A stretch of DNA of 37,540 bases from VFBF01 sp964530695 (GTDB taxonomy: Bacteria; Pseudomonadota; Alphaproteobacteria; Caulobacterales; Aquidulcibacteraceae), in NCBI GenBank assembly GCA_964530695.1, contig CAZGYQ010000022.1, positions 1 through 37,540 on the forward strand, written 5' to 3'. How positions within the stretch are numbered: position 1 is the first letter of the stretch; each line of letters begins with the position of its first letter. Positions 14,422 to 22,507 of this stretch are shown here, one piece after another. Under the pieces are notes generated by a model. It saw nothing but the letters and a program-made list of their open reading frames with translations. It did not search any database and had not been told where the DNA came from. Position numbers and translations under genes: made by a program.

Positions 14422-15324
14422 TCAATTGTGCTCTTTTCTTGACCGCAGCAAGAGCCACTGCCCCGCGAGCACAAAGGCGACGCCGCCGTAGGCGTAGACG
14501 CCCCAGTGTTTCGCCTCGAACACCGACGAGATGAACATCGCCAGCGGCGGCGTCAGCGCGGAAACGTAGGACGCCGTCGCATAGCCCCGCCTGCGCGCGA
14601 GGCCGTAGTAGAGCAGGAACGCGACCACCGACCCGATGACGGAAAGATAAAGCAGCGAGAGCACATACGGCGCGCGCATGTCGAAGCGCCATTCCACGCC
14701 GCGCGCGAGACCGAACATCGCCAGTATCAGCACGCCGTAGAACATCGCCCATGCCGTCGACGCCGCCACCGGCGCGCCGACGCCCTCGCCGCGACGGGCA
14801 AACACGTTGCCGACCGCCGAGCCCGCAACGCCCGCGAACACCAGCATGATGCCGCTCCACGTCGCCGCATCGAACCTCGATTGCGTGACCTCGCCCCACG
14901 ACAGGATCGCGATGCCGGCGATGCCGAGCAACGCCGCGATCCACGCCCCCACGCCCGCGCGCTGGCCGAAGACGACGCGGAAGAGGACAAGGTTCACGAA
15001 GGCGAGCGATGCGAAGATCACCGCCACAACCGCCGAGGAGACGCTCGCTTCAGCCCAGTAGACGAAGACGTAGTTGAGCGTGAACGTGAAGAAGCCCAGC
15101 CCCAGCGCCTCCACGTGTTGCGCGCGGGTCAACGCGAGCGGCTCGCGTCGCACGAGGCACCAAAGAAACAACAGCCCCGCCGCAAGCGCGAAGCGGTAGA
15201 CGATCGAGACCACCGGATCGACGACGCCGAGCTGATGCGTGATCGCGAACCACGTCGTGCCCCACGCAAGCGTGCAGACGACGATGGCGCCGAGATCGGC
15301 GAGAGGATGGACCTTGCCCGTCAT
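14422..15324 (-). CDS. EamA-family (DMT superfamily) transporter
   Basis: A 300-residue inner-membrane protein with about ten membrane helices in two EamA repeats (roughly 8-135 and 150-290). Typical marks are WGTTWFAITHQL in helix 1-2, YVFVYWAEASVSSAVVAVIFA in the first repeat, and FLLYYGLARRRGYATASYVSALTPPLAMFIS in the second repeat. The family exports metabolites or amino acids; the substrate here cannot be told. The start is set at the ATG at 15324, with AGGG six bases upstream. A longer reading to 15411 adds a non-membrane leader that overlaps the divergent promoter region. It is divergent from the SDR gene at 15429. Confidence 0.88.
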   Translation of the reverse strand: MTGKVHPLADLGAIVVCTLAWGTTWFAITHQLGVVDPVVSIVYRFALAAGLLFLWCLVRREPLALTRAQHVEALGLGFFTFTLNYVFVYWAEASVSSAVVAVIFASLAFVNLVLFRVVFGQRAGVGAWIAALLGIAGIAILSWGEVTQSRFDAATWSGIMLVFAGVAGSAVGNVFARRGEGVGAPVAASTAWAMFYGVLILAMFGLARGVEWRFDMRAPYVLSLLYLSVIGSVVAFLLYYGLARRRGYATASYVSALTPPLAMFISSVFEAKHWGVYAYGGVAFVLAGQWLLLRSRKEHN

Positions 15325-15428
15325 GAAATCCCTGAAGTCGCTTCCCGTTGGACCGAAACCGTGGACAGCGGACGCGCGAGGCGCTTCATACCCCCATTCG
15401 CCGACAAGCAAAGACAGAGGGACGGAAG

Positions 15429-16223
15429 ATGCGCGATTTCGAAGGCAAGGTGTTGCTGGTGACGGGTTCGGCCACGGGCTTGGGCGCGTCGATCGCGGTC
15501 GGCGCGGCCAAGCGCGGCGCGAAGGCGGTCGTGCTCAACTGCACCAAGAGCCTCAAGGAGGCCGAAGCCACCGCCGATCTCGTGCGGGCGGCGGGCGCCG
15601 ACGTGACGATTGCGCAAGGCGACGTCTCTGACGATGCGGCGTGCGTGAAGATCGCCGATGCGGCGAAGAAGTGGGGCAAGCTCGACGTGCTCGCCAACAA
15701 CGCCGGCACAACCAAGCACGTGCCGAACCATGCCGATCTCGACGGCCTGAAGAGCGAGGACTTTCTCTGGCTCTACAGCGTCAATGTCGTCGGCCCCTTC
15801 CAGATGGTGCGTGCGTGCCGCCCGCTGCTCGAAGCCGCCGAGCGCCCGTCCGTGCTGATGGTGTCTTCCATCGCCGGTGTGACCGGCATCGGCTCGTCGG
15901 TCGCCTATGCGGCGACGAAGGGCGCGCTGAACACGATGACGCTCTCCCTTGCGCGGGCGCTGGCGCCGAAGATCCGTGTGAACGCGCTCTGTCCCGGCTT
16001 CATCGACACCCGCTGGTTCACCGACGCCTTCGGCGACGAGACCACCGACCGCATCCGCCAGAACGTCATCGCGACCACGCCCCTCAAAGCCGCGTCCACG
16101 CCCGACGACATCGCCGACGCGGGCCTTTTCCTGGTCTCCGACGCGGCGCGGCACGTGACGGGCGAGACGCTGATGGTCGACGCGGGTCTGCACCTCGGAT
16201 TCGCCCCCCTGGCGGCGCGCTGA
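15429..16223 (+). CDS. Short-chain dehydrogenase/reductase (SDR)
   Basis: A classical SDR of 264 residues that uses NAD(P)H. The nucleotide-binding motif TGSATGLG (12-19), NNAG (90-93), the catalytic Ser in MVSSIAG (about 146-147) and YAATK (Tyr160, Lys164) are all present. GDVSDD (64-69) is typical. The C-terminal CPGFIDTRWF and GETLMVDAGLHLG match the 3-oxoacyl-ACP reductase-like subgroup. The substrate is unknown. The start at 15429 has GGGACGGAAG just upstream; a longer reading from 15348 adds a basic segment without SDR features. Confidence 0.92.
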   Translation: MRDFEGKVLLVTGSATGLGASIAVGAAKRGAKAVVLNCTKSLKEAEATADLVRAAGADVTIAQGDVSDDAACVKIADAAKKWGKLDVLANNAGTTKHVPNHADLDGLKSEDFLWLYSVNVVGPFQMVRACRPLLEAAERPSVLMVSSIAGVTGIGSSVAYAATKGALNTMTLSLARALAPKIRVNALCPGFIDTRWFTDAFGDETTDRIRQNVIATTPLKAASTPDDIADAGLFLVSDAARHVTGETLMVDAGLHLGFAPLAAR

Positions 16224-16282
16224 CCGCAGCGCTGCACGGTCATGCCCCAACCGGCGCCCATTTTAGGGGCGATCGCGCCTTA

Positions 16283-16293
16283 TTGCAGTGCAA
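16283..16293. promoter_or_regulatory. TTGCAGTGCAA palindrome upstream of the porin genes
   Basis: A perfect inverted repeat, TTGCA-G-TGCAA, lies about 145 bp upstream of the first TorF porin start in a 215-bp gene-free stretch. TGCA-based palindromes of this kind are operators of PhaR-type regulators in alphaproteobacteria (recalled from general knowledge). It may be such a site, but no promoter boxes can be placed around it with confidence. Confidence 0.3.
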
Positions 16294-16438
16294 CATGCAT
16301 TGAATGCCGCCCGTCGACGCCGGAATTCGTGACGGCGCCGTGACGACCCCGCCGGGGCACGTCTCTCATGCCCTTCGTTACTGCCTCCGAGGGAGGCGAT
16401 GCGGCGCAAGCCGGGAACAGGGATCGCGGGAGATATCC

Positions 16439-17161
16439 ATGAAGATTTTCAAGAAGACATTCTGGGCGGCGTTGATGGCGGGCAGCGCCCTTGCCGGCGC
16501 CACAAGCGCGGCGAATGCGGAGACCACCTTCAGCGGCAATGTGGCGCTGACGTCGGACTACGCCTTCCGCGGCATCTCGCAGACGGATCAGGATCCGGCC
16601 CTGCAAGGCGGCTTCGACATGGTCAGCGGCATTTTCTACGCCGGCACGTGGGCGTCCTCGATCGATTTTGCGCCCCAGAGCGCCGAGCTCGAACTCGACG
16701 TCTACGCGGGAGTGACTCCGACCGTCGGGCCCTTCACGCTGGATTTCGGCGTCGTCGGCTATCTCTACCCCAGCGCGTCCGACGACGCGAGCGAACTCGA
16801 TTTCTGGGAATTGAAAGGCGGCGCGAAGATCACGCCGGCCGAGGGATTCACCGTTGGCGGCACGCTCTTCTACTCACCAGAGTTCACGCTCGACGGCGGC
16901 GATTCCCTCTACGCGGAAGCTACGGCGTCCTACGCTGTAACGGACACGTTCTCGGTCTCGGGGGCGGTCGGCAATCAGAGCGTCGATGCGACGAACTACT
17001 TTGCCGACGGAGCAACATTCACCGACAGCTACACGACCTGGAACCTGGGCGCGACCTACGCGATCGCGGGCTTCGGCATCGACCTGCGCTACGTGGACAC
17101 TGACCTCGACACGTCGATCACCGAGGAACGGGTGATCCTCTCCATCAAGCGCGCGCTGTAG
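16439..17161 (+). CDS. TorF-family putative porin, first of a tandem pair
   Basis: A 240-residue outer-membrane beta-barrel of the Gcw_chp/TorF group. It has a signal peptide, MKIFKKTFWAALMAGSALAG to about Ala28 (NAE|TTF). The mature protein begins with the family hallmark GNVALTSDYAFRGISQTDQD and consists of alternating amphipathic strands. The C-terminal ERVILSIKRAL resembles an outer-membrane protein end strand. No ligand is known; members are predicted porins. The start is the ATG at 16439 with GGGAGAT upstream. The next gene is a paralogue with the same opening block. 16224-16438 holds no gene. Confidence 0.88.
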   Translation: MKIFKKTFWAALMAGSALAGATSAANAETTFSGNVALTSDYAFRGISQTDQDPALQGGFDMVSGIFYAGTWASSIDFAPQSAELELDVYAGVTPTVGPFTLDFGVVGYLYPSASDDASELDFWELKGGAKITPAEGFTVGGTLFYSPEFTLDGGDSLYAEATASYAVTDTFSVSGAVGNQSVDATNYFADGATFTDSYTTWNLGATYAIAGFGIDLRYVDTDLDTSITEERVILSIKRAL

Positions 17162-17335
17162 TTCCTCCTCCCTCAAGCAGCGTGCGTACAGGTCGCCGCC
17201 CGCCGGGAAACCGGTCGGGCGGCGGTCCGCATGTGCATGAGCGAACAGTCATTTACCGCTCCTTCACTCTCCTGACCCAGATTGTCCCGAATTGACGCAC
17301 CGAAGGATGGTGCGGTTGAAAGGGATTTGCAGTTC

Positions 17336-18073
17336 ATGAAGACGTTTCTCGGAGCCACGGTCGCTGCGACCGCCGTGTTTGCAGGCGCGGCCTATGCCGA
17401 TGGCCCCTCGATCACCGGCAATGTGGCGCTGACCAGCGACTATGCTTTTCGCGGCATTTCCCAGACCGACGGCGATCCGGCGCTCCAGGGCGGTCTCGAC
17501 TATTCGAACGAGACGAGCGGCATCCCGATCTACGCGGGCCTGTGGGGCTCCAGCATCGATTTCGCCGCGCAGAGCGCCGAGCTTGAACTCGACCTCTACG
17601 CAGGCCTGAAGCCGCGCCTCAACGACCAGGTCGGCTTTGACCTCGGCGTCATCGGCTATCTCTATCCGGGCGCTTCCGACGATGGCGCGGAACTCGACTA
17701 CATCGAAGCCTACGCCAAGGTCGGCATCGACGTGACGCCGCAACTCGCCGTGGGCGGCGCGGTCTATCTTTCGCCGGAGTTCACCGGTGAAACCGGCAAC
17801 GGGCTCTACGCCGAGGCGAGCGCTGGCTACAAGTTCACCGACGCCTTCTCCGCTTCCGGCGCGTTCGGCATGCAACAGGCCGACGACGCCGACTTCGACC
17901 TCGGCGCGGGCATCGACGACAACTACAACACCTGGAACGCCGGCGTGACCTGGAGTCCGCAGGGCGATCTCCTCGGCGGCTTCTCCTTCGACGTCCGCTA
18001 CATGAGCACCGACATCGACAATGTCGACGCCGCTGACGACCGTGCTGTCTTCACCATGAAGCGCGCCATGTAG
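17336..18073 (+). CDS. TorF-family putative porin, second of a tandem pair
   Basis: A 245-residue paralogue of the preceding gene. The signal peptide MKTFLGATVAATAVFAGAAYA (1-21) is followed by DGPSITGNVALTSDYAFRGI, nearly the same opening as its neighbour. Shared blocks include QTDGDPALQGG, WGSSIDFAAQSAELELDLYAG and GVIGYLYPGASDDGAELDY. The C-terminal DRAVFTMKRAM parallels ERVILSIKRAL in the first copy. The protein is acidic, with many Asp/Glu in loops. AAGGGA precedes the ATG at 17336 at long spacing. The 174-bp gap between the copies may carry a separate promoter. A strong hairpin follows the gene. Confidence 0.88.
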   Translation: MKTFLGATVAATAVFAGAAYADGPSITGNVALTSDYAFRGISQTDGDPALQGGLDYSNETSGIPIYAGLWGSSIDFAAQSAELELDLYAGLKPRLNDQVGFDLGVIGYLYPGASDDGAELDYIEAYAKVGIDVTPQLAVGGAVYLSPEFTGETGNGLYAEASAGYKFTDAFSASGAFGMQQADDADFDLGAGIDDNYNTWNAGVTWSPQGDLLGGFSFDVRYMSTDIDNVDAADDRAVFTMKRAM

Positions 18074-18117
18074 GCGCCGACACCAGAAGTAAATCTGCTC
18101 AAGTACCCGAAAGTATC

Positions 18118-18172
18118 TGCTCCAGAACGGCCGCCACGCTCTCCCCGTGGCGGCCGTTTAGGTTCTGGAGCA
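18118..18172. terminator. Bidirectional terminator between the porin and terC
   Basis: Nested inverted repeat. The inner stem AACGGCCGCCACG/CGTGGCGGCCGTT (18126-18138/18146-18158) is followed by a T on the plus side and has AA on the other side. Outer arms TGCTCCAGAAC (18118-18128) and GTTCTGGAGCA (18162-18172) share bases with the inner stem. It lies between the convergent stop codons at 18073 and 18180 and can serve both strands. Confidence 0.75.
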
Positions 18173-18179
18173 ACTCACG

Positions 18180-19217
18180 TCAGGTTTTCGCCGGCGCGAC
18201 GCTCCGCGTGCGCCAGAGCGAGAAGAGGATCGCCCCGCCCAGCAAGGTCAGCGTGCCGATCAGCGACCAGTGCGCTTCAAGATAGGGCACGAGCTGAAGC
18301 TCCTTGTAGAGCCCGAAGTTCCAGATGATCTTGGCGCCGATCAGCACCAGCACGAGCGCAAGGCCGTACTTCAGGTACCTGAACCGCTCCACCGCCGCCG
18401 CCAGCATGAAATACATCGAGCGAAGGCCAAGGATGGCGAAGATATTCGAGGTGTAGACGATGAACGGATCGCGGGTGACCGCGAAGATCGCGGGCACTGA
18501 ATCCACCGCAAAGACGATATCCACCGTCTCCACCATCACCAGGGCGAGAAACAGCGGCGTGGCCATGAGTGCGAGCCTGCCGCGCGCGTCGGGTCGCTTC
18601 ACGAAGAAATTGTGATTGTCGATCTTTTCAGTCACGGGCACGAGCCGGCGGATGAACCTGAGGAGCGTGTTGTCCTCTAGTTTCATCTCGTGGCCGTCGC
18701 CGTTGGCGCCGAGCATTTTCCACCCGGTGTAGATGAGGAACGCCGCGAAGAGGAACAGCACCCAGGTGAACTGGTTCACGACCGCCGCGCCCACGCCGAT
18801 GAACAGCGCGCGGAAGACGATGGCGCCGATGATCCCCCAGAAGAGCACGCGATGCTGGTATTCGCGCGGCACGGCGAAGTAGCCGAAGATCATCGAGATG
18901 ACGAAGATGTTGTCGAAAGCGAGCGCCGTCTCCAGCAGATAGCCGGTGAAGAACTGGATCGTCGCCTGCTGGTTGAGGTTTTCCGGATTCGCGTAGAATT
19001 CGGGCGGCGGGCTGTAGCCGAAATAGACATACGCCCCGAACGCCAGTGCGATCGAGGCGAACAAGCCCCACATCGCCGCGCTCTTGGCGGGCGAGACCAC
19101 GCCGTCCTTCCTGTTGAGCAGACCAAGGTCCACCCACAGCAGGAAGCCTATGAACAAAAGGAATGCGAGCCACAGCCAGATCGGCTGGCCCGCAAATGCG
19201 CCAGTTAAGAAGTCCAA
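18180..19217 (-). CDS. terC: TerC-family integral membrane protein
   Basis: A 345-residue TerC/Alx-type membrane protein with about nine membrane segments. The first segment is LWLAFLLFIGFLLWVDLGLL. Two acidic membrane motifs, LETALAFDNIFVISMIFGYF and VETVDIVFAVDSVPAIFAVT, are the family signature thought to bind metal. Relatives protect against tellurite, alkaline pH or excess manganese, with manganese export the best-supported role (family knowledge). I place the start at a TTG at 19217: GGGAG precedes it by seven bases, no ATG or GTG lies between there and the first helix, and longer readings run into tRNA-Leu. The leader is long and structured. Confidence 0.9.
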   Translation of the reverse strand: MDFLTGAFAGQPIWLWLAFLLFIGFLLWVDLGLLNRKDGVVSPAKSAAMWGLFASIALAFGAYVYFGYSPPPEFYANPENLNQQATIQFFTGYLLETALAFDNIFVISMIFGYFAVPREYQHRVLFWGIIGAIVFRALFIGVGAAVVNQFTWVLFLFAAFLIYTGWKMLGANGDGHEMKLEDNTLLRFIRRLVPVTEKIDNHNFFVKRPDARGRLALMATPLFLALVMVETVDIVFAVDSVPAIFAVTRDPFIVYTSNIFAILGLRSMYFMLAAAVERFRYLKYGLALVLVLIGAKIIWNFGLYKELQLVPYLEAHWSLIGTLTLLGGAILFSLWRTRSVAPAKT

Positions 19218-19421
19218 GGGAAGTCTCCCGTCGGCGGCGCCGCGTCCGCGCCTTGAAAGCGCGCCCGGGAGAGGAGCGCGCCCGTGGGAAGTCCGACATC
19301 GCGTGCGCCGCCGCACACGCCAGAGGGGCCCGGACCGGGTTGACGGTTCGCAAGTAGTGCGCTTTGGCCGCAGTTCCAATGGCGCGGCGCAGAAAAGCCC
19401 GCCGCTACTTCGCCGGCCCCC
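19218..19421 (-). promoter_or_regulatory. Structured GC-rich leader of terC, possible metal-sensing riboswitch
   Basis: 204 nt between the tRNA-Leu 3' end and the terC start, on the terC strand. Possible helices are GGGGCC (19420-19415) with GGCCCC (19330-19325), enclosing AAGTAG (19410-19405) with CTACTT (19357-19352), and an inner GCGGCG/CGCCGC hairpin. A GTGTGC/GCGCAC hairpin follows. Near the start codon TCTCCCG (19272-19266) can pair over seven bases with CGGGAGA (19230-19224), which contains the ribosome site. That site can alternatively form GGGA-GACT-TCCC. terC/alx genes in many bacteria have a yybP-ykoY manganese riboswitch here (family knowledge); by eye I cannot confirm its core consensus. 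Confidence 0.4.
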
Positions 19422-19508
19422 TGGTGCGGACGGCGGGACTCGAACCCGCACTCCCTTCCGGGAAGCGGATTTTAAGTCCGCTGCGTCTACCGGTTTCGCC
19501 ACGTCCGC
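19422..19508 (-). tRNA. tRNA-Leu(UAA)
   Basis: An 87-nt class II tRNA including an encoded CCA. The acceptor stem is GCGGACG/CGTCCGC with discriminator A. The D-arm contains AAACCGGTAGACGC. The anticodon loop is CTTAAAA with anticodon TAA (19474-19472), so it reads UUA and UUG. The variable arm pairs through TTCCC/GGGAG, and the T-loop is GGTTCGAGTCCC. It is transcribed towards terC, so read-through into the terC leader is possible. Confidence 0.96.
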
Positions 19509-19666
19509 GTGGGTCCCGCCCGGTCTAGACTGATTTCCCGCCACGCCGAAGCCCGTTGCACGGCTTCCCCCGCCGGGCGCCGTAGCGTGATCTGGCGCGC
19601 GGGCGCAGGATCGGCTTTGTGGGTCGCATTCAAGCGCCAACGCCATTCAACATTCAGGAGATCGCC

Positions 19667-20902
19667 ATGAGCGAAGCGTGGATCATCGATGCGGCGCGCA
19701 CGCCGCGCGGGGTCGGCAAGGTCGGCAAGGGCGCCCTTTCGGCCGTCCATCCACAGCGAATCCTCTCCCCGGTGCTCAAGGCGCTCGCCGAGCGCAACAA
19801 CATCAACACCGCCGACGTCGACGACGTCATCGCCGGCTGCGGCGCCCAGAGCGGCAAGCAGAGCGCGTGCATCGCGCGCATGGCCGCGCTCGACGCGGGC
19901 TTTGACAACGACGCGCCCGGCATGTCGCTCGACCGCTTCTGCGGCTCGGCGCTGACCGCGGTGAACCTTGCCGCCATGGGCGTCATGTCCGGCATGCAGG
20001 ATCTGGTGTTCGCGGGCGGCGTGGAATCGATGTCCTACGCCTCGACGCTGCCGCGCACGACGAGCGGCGTGATCGACATGGACAACATGCACCTGCGCGC
20101 CATGCACCCGCAGCCCCACCAGGGCATCTGCGGCGACGTGATCGCCACGCTTGAGGGCATCACGCGCGAGGACGTGGACCGTCTCGGCTACGAAAGCCAG
20201 CAGCGCGCCGCCAAGGCGATCGCCGAAGGCCGCTTCAACAAGAGTCTCGTGCCCGTCTACCACGATGACGGCACGGTCGCGCTTGCCGTCGACGAATATC
20301 CCCGCCCGCAGACGACACTCGAAGGCCTCGCCGCGCTGAAGCCCGCATTCGAGGCGCTTTACGCAGCCCCGCTCGACCAGGAAGGCCTCTCGTTCAAGAA
20401 ACTTGTCGAGCAGACCTATCCGGGCCTGAAGGTGAACCACGTCCACCACGCGGGCAATTCGTCAGGCGTCGTCGACGGCGCCGGCGCCGTGATCATCGCC
20501 TCGCCGGCGTACGCCCGCGCGCACGGCCTGAAGCCGCGCGCAAGGATCCGCGCGATGTCGACCGCCGGCGACAGTCCCGAACTCATGCTCAACGCCCCCG
20601 TTCCCGCGGCGAAGAAGGCGCTGGCGAAGGCCGGCATGTCGATCAAGGACATCGACCTGTTCGAGATCAACGAAGCGTTCGCGGTCGTGCCGCTGAAGTT
20701 CATGCGCGACCTCGGCATTGATCCCTCGATCGTCAATGTAAACGGCGGCGCGATTGCGCTCGGTCACCCGATCGGCGCCACCGGCGCGATCATCGTCGGC
20801 ACGCTGCTGGATGAAATGGAGCGTCGCGACCTCAACGTCGGCCTCGCCACGCTCTGCGCCGCAGGCGGCATGGCGCCGGCCGTGATCATCGAGCGCATGT
20901 AA
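19667..20902 (+). CDS. Acetyl-CoA C-acyltransferase (thiolase)
   Basis: Thiolase that joins or cleaves acyl-CoA units, in fatty-acid degradation or acetoacetyl-CoA formation. The 411-residue protein has the acylated Cys92 in SLDRFCGSALTAVN, GGVESMSYAS, NEAFA (the active-site Asn-Glu-Ala-Phe), His367 in GHPIGATGA and the second catalytic Cys397 in CAAGGMAPA. Length and motifs match thiolase I/II; which direction it works in cannot be decided. The ATG at 19667 has AGGAG at good spacing. It is a single-gene unit ending in a hairpin. Confidence 0.94.
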   Translation: MSEAWIIDAARTPRGVGKVGKGALSAVHPQRILSPVLKALAERNNINTADVDDVIAGCGAQSGKQSACIARMAALDAGFDNDAPGMSLDRFCGSALTAVNLAAMGVMSGMQDLVFAGGVESMSYASTLPRTTSGVIDMDNMHLRAMHPQPHQGICGDVIATLEGITREDVDRLGYESQQRAAKAIAEGRFNKSLVPVYHDDGTVALAVDEYPRPQTTLEGLAALKPAFEALYAAPLDQEGLSFKKLVEQTYPGLKVNHVHHAGNSSGVVDGAGAVIIASPAYARAHGLKPRARIRAMSTAGDSPELMLNAPVPAAKKALAKAGMSIKDIDLFEINEAFAVVPLKFMRDLGIDPSIVNVNGGAIALGHPIGATGAIIVGTLLDEMERRDLNVGLATLCAAGGMAPAVIIERM

Positions 20903-20916
20903 TCGCGAATGCGATC

Positions 20917-20945
20917 CCGGTCCGCGCGCGCCGCGTGCGGACCGG
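20917..20945. terminator. Hairpin between the convergent thiolase and CinA-like genes
   Basis: Arms CCGGTCCGC (20917-20925) and GCGGACCGG (20937-20945) flank an 11-nt GC loop. It lies exactly in the 51-bp gap between the convergent stop codons at 20902 and 20954. No T-run is seen. Confidence 0.6.
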
Positions 20946-20953
20946 CGGTCGCC

Positions 20954-21706
20954 TCAGACCAGTTCGCCCTCGACGCCGACATCGCGCGCGATCGCCAGCA
21001 ACCCAGCGCGTGCGCGATCCAGAGCCTCCGCATCGGCGCTCCGCGCGACAAGATGCACGCCATAGCCGTCCGGCGGCTGATACCAGGGATAGGAGCCGAG
21101 CGAGACCTCGGGATCGGCCTCCTGCAGCGCGGCGAGCGCCGCCGCGAGATCGCCCTCCCGCGCGCCGCGCAGGCGCACCGTGACGCTCTTCACCACCGCC
21201 CCGCCGTCGAGCCGGGCGCCGATGTCTTCGAGCATCGCCCGCATGACCGAGGGCACGCCCGCCATGACGAAGACGTTGCCGAGCTGGAAGCCCGGGGCCT
21301 TGGACACCGGGTTGAGGATCAGCGTTGCGCCATCGGGAATACGCGCCATGCGCAGGCGCGCCTCGTTGATGTCCGTCGTGCCGTAGTGCGCCTCGAGGAT
21401 GGCGCGCGCATCGGCGCGCACGTCGATGCCGACGCCGAACGCCGCCGCCACAGCATCTGCGGTCTTGTCGTCGTGTGTCGGGCCGATGCCGCCTGTGGTG
21501 AAGAGATACGTGTAACGCACGCGTAGCGCATTGATCGCCGCGATGATCTCCGCAGGCTCGTCGGAGACGATGCGCGCCTCCGCGACCTGCACGCCGAGCG
21601 GCGCGAGGAACTCGGCGATGGTGCGCAGGTTCGCATCCTGCGTGCGGCCGGAGAGCAGCTCATCGCCGATGAGCAGGACGGCGGCGCGGACGAGCGGTGT
21701 AGCCAT
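20954..21706 (-). CDS. CinA-like molybdopterin-binding-fold protein (MoaB/Mog domain)
   Basis: A 250-residue protein with the MoCF/CinA N-terminal domain. Marks are AAVLLIGDELLSGRTQDAN, then FTTGGIGPTHDDKTADAV, the G-G-x-G-P-T-x-D-D loop of the family. NPVSKAPGFQLGNVFVMAGVP is the usual third block. It lacks the C-terminal nicotinamide-nucleotide amidase domain of full-length CinA, so it is the short version. Related proteins have ADP-ribose or NMN-linked pyrophosphatase activity. The start is the ATG at 21706 (MATPLVRAAVLLIG); a longer reading would overlap the divergent sfsA region. In alphaproteobacteria it often neighbours sfsA-map-radC, as here. Confidence 0.88.
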   Translation of the reverse strand: MATPLVRAAVLLIGDELLSGRTQDANLRTIAEFLAPLGVQVAEARIVSDEPAEIIAAINALRVRYTYLFTTGGIGPTHDDKTADAVAAAFGVGIDVRADARAILEAHYGTTDINEARLRMARIPDGATLILNPVSKAPGFQLGNVFVMAGVPSVMRAMLEDIGARLDGGAVVKSVTVRLRGAREGDLAAALAALQEADPEVSLGSYPWYQPPDGYGVHLVARSADAEALDRARAGLLAIARDVGVEGELV

Positions 21707-21747
21707 GACGCTTGACCTAGCGCGCCCGCCCCCGGAAATCCAACCAG

Positions 21748-22434
21748 ATGCGTTTTTCCCCGCCCCTCGTCCGCGCGACATTGCTGCGCCGCTACAAGCG
21801 CTTCCTCGCCGATGTCCTGCTGGCGGACGGCTCCGAAGCGACCGCGCACGTGGCCAATTCAGGCAAGATGCTCGGCCTCGACGCGCCGGGATCGGCCGTC
21901 TGGCTGGCGCCGGGCACAGGCAAGCTGCCGTGGTCGCTCAAGTTCGTGGAAACCGATACCTCCTGGGCAGGCGTCGACACACACGCGCCGAACAGGCTCG
22001 TCGCCGAGGCGCTGGCGGCGGGCGCGCTGCCAGCGTTTGCGGCCTACCGTCACGTGCGCGCGGAGGTGAAGTATGGGCCGGCCAGCCGGGTGGATTTCCT
22101 GTTGACCGACGACGCAGGCCGGCGGCTCTGGCTCGAAATCAAGAACGTCCACCTCTGCCGCACGCCGGGTCTCGCCGAGTTCCCCGACTGCGAGGCCGCC
22201 CGCAGCGCACGCCACATGCGCGAACTCGCCGCCATGGTGAGCGAAGGCGACCGCGCCGCGGCGCTCTTCGTGGTCCAGCGCGCCGACTGCGATCGCTTCC
22301 GGCCCGCGGCCGACCTCGACCCTGCGTTCGCGCGGGCCTTCGCCGACGCGCGCGCGGCGGGTGTCGAAATCCACGCCCACGCCTGCGCCATGGGTCCGGA
22401 CGCCGTCGCCCTTGGCGCGCCCATCGCGGCGTAA
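21748..22434 (+). CDS. sfsA: SfsA family DNA/RNA-binding protein
   Basis: A 228-residue protein of the sugar-fermentation-stimulation family. LVRATLLRRYKRFLADVLL, THVANSGKM-like AHVANSGKML, LEIKNVHLCR and AEFPDCEAARSARHMREL are the family blocks, and the predicted nuclease core lies in VDFLL...LEIKN. E. coli SfsA binds DNA near crp-dependent genes, and nuclease activity is suggested for the family. FPD-C-E-A-x-x-S-A-R-H replaces the more usual FPDAxTxRGxKH. The region upstream is shared with the divergent cinA-like gene (41 bp). Confidence 0.92.
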   Translation: MRFSPPLVRATLLRRYKRFLADVLLADGSEATAHVANSGKMLGLDAPGSAVWLAPGTGKLPWSLKFVETDTSWAGVDTHAPNRLVAEALAAGALPAFAAYRHVRAEVKYGPASRVDFLLTDDAGRRLWLEIKNVHLCRTPGLAEFPDCEAARSARHMRELAAMVSEGDRAAALFVVQRADCDRFRPAADLDPAFARAFADARAAGVEIHAHACAMGPDAVALGAPIAA

Positions 22435-22507
22435 CCGCCCTGCCGGGTGAACCGCTTTGGCGGCGAACCGGAGTTGGTCCAAGACAATCCCGCAAGGACC
22501 GCACACG

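Noticed and set aside
19320..19360. SRP (4.5S) RNA-like segment in the terC leader
   Set aside because: GTCAACCCGGTC on the minus strand recalls the conserved SRP loop, but the GGAAG...AGCAG partner is absent.
18180..19646. 488-residue reading of terC
   Set aside because: It would translate through the tRNA-Leu gene and the structured leader. The family alignment starts near the TTG at 19217.
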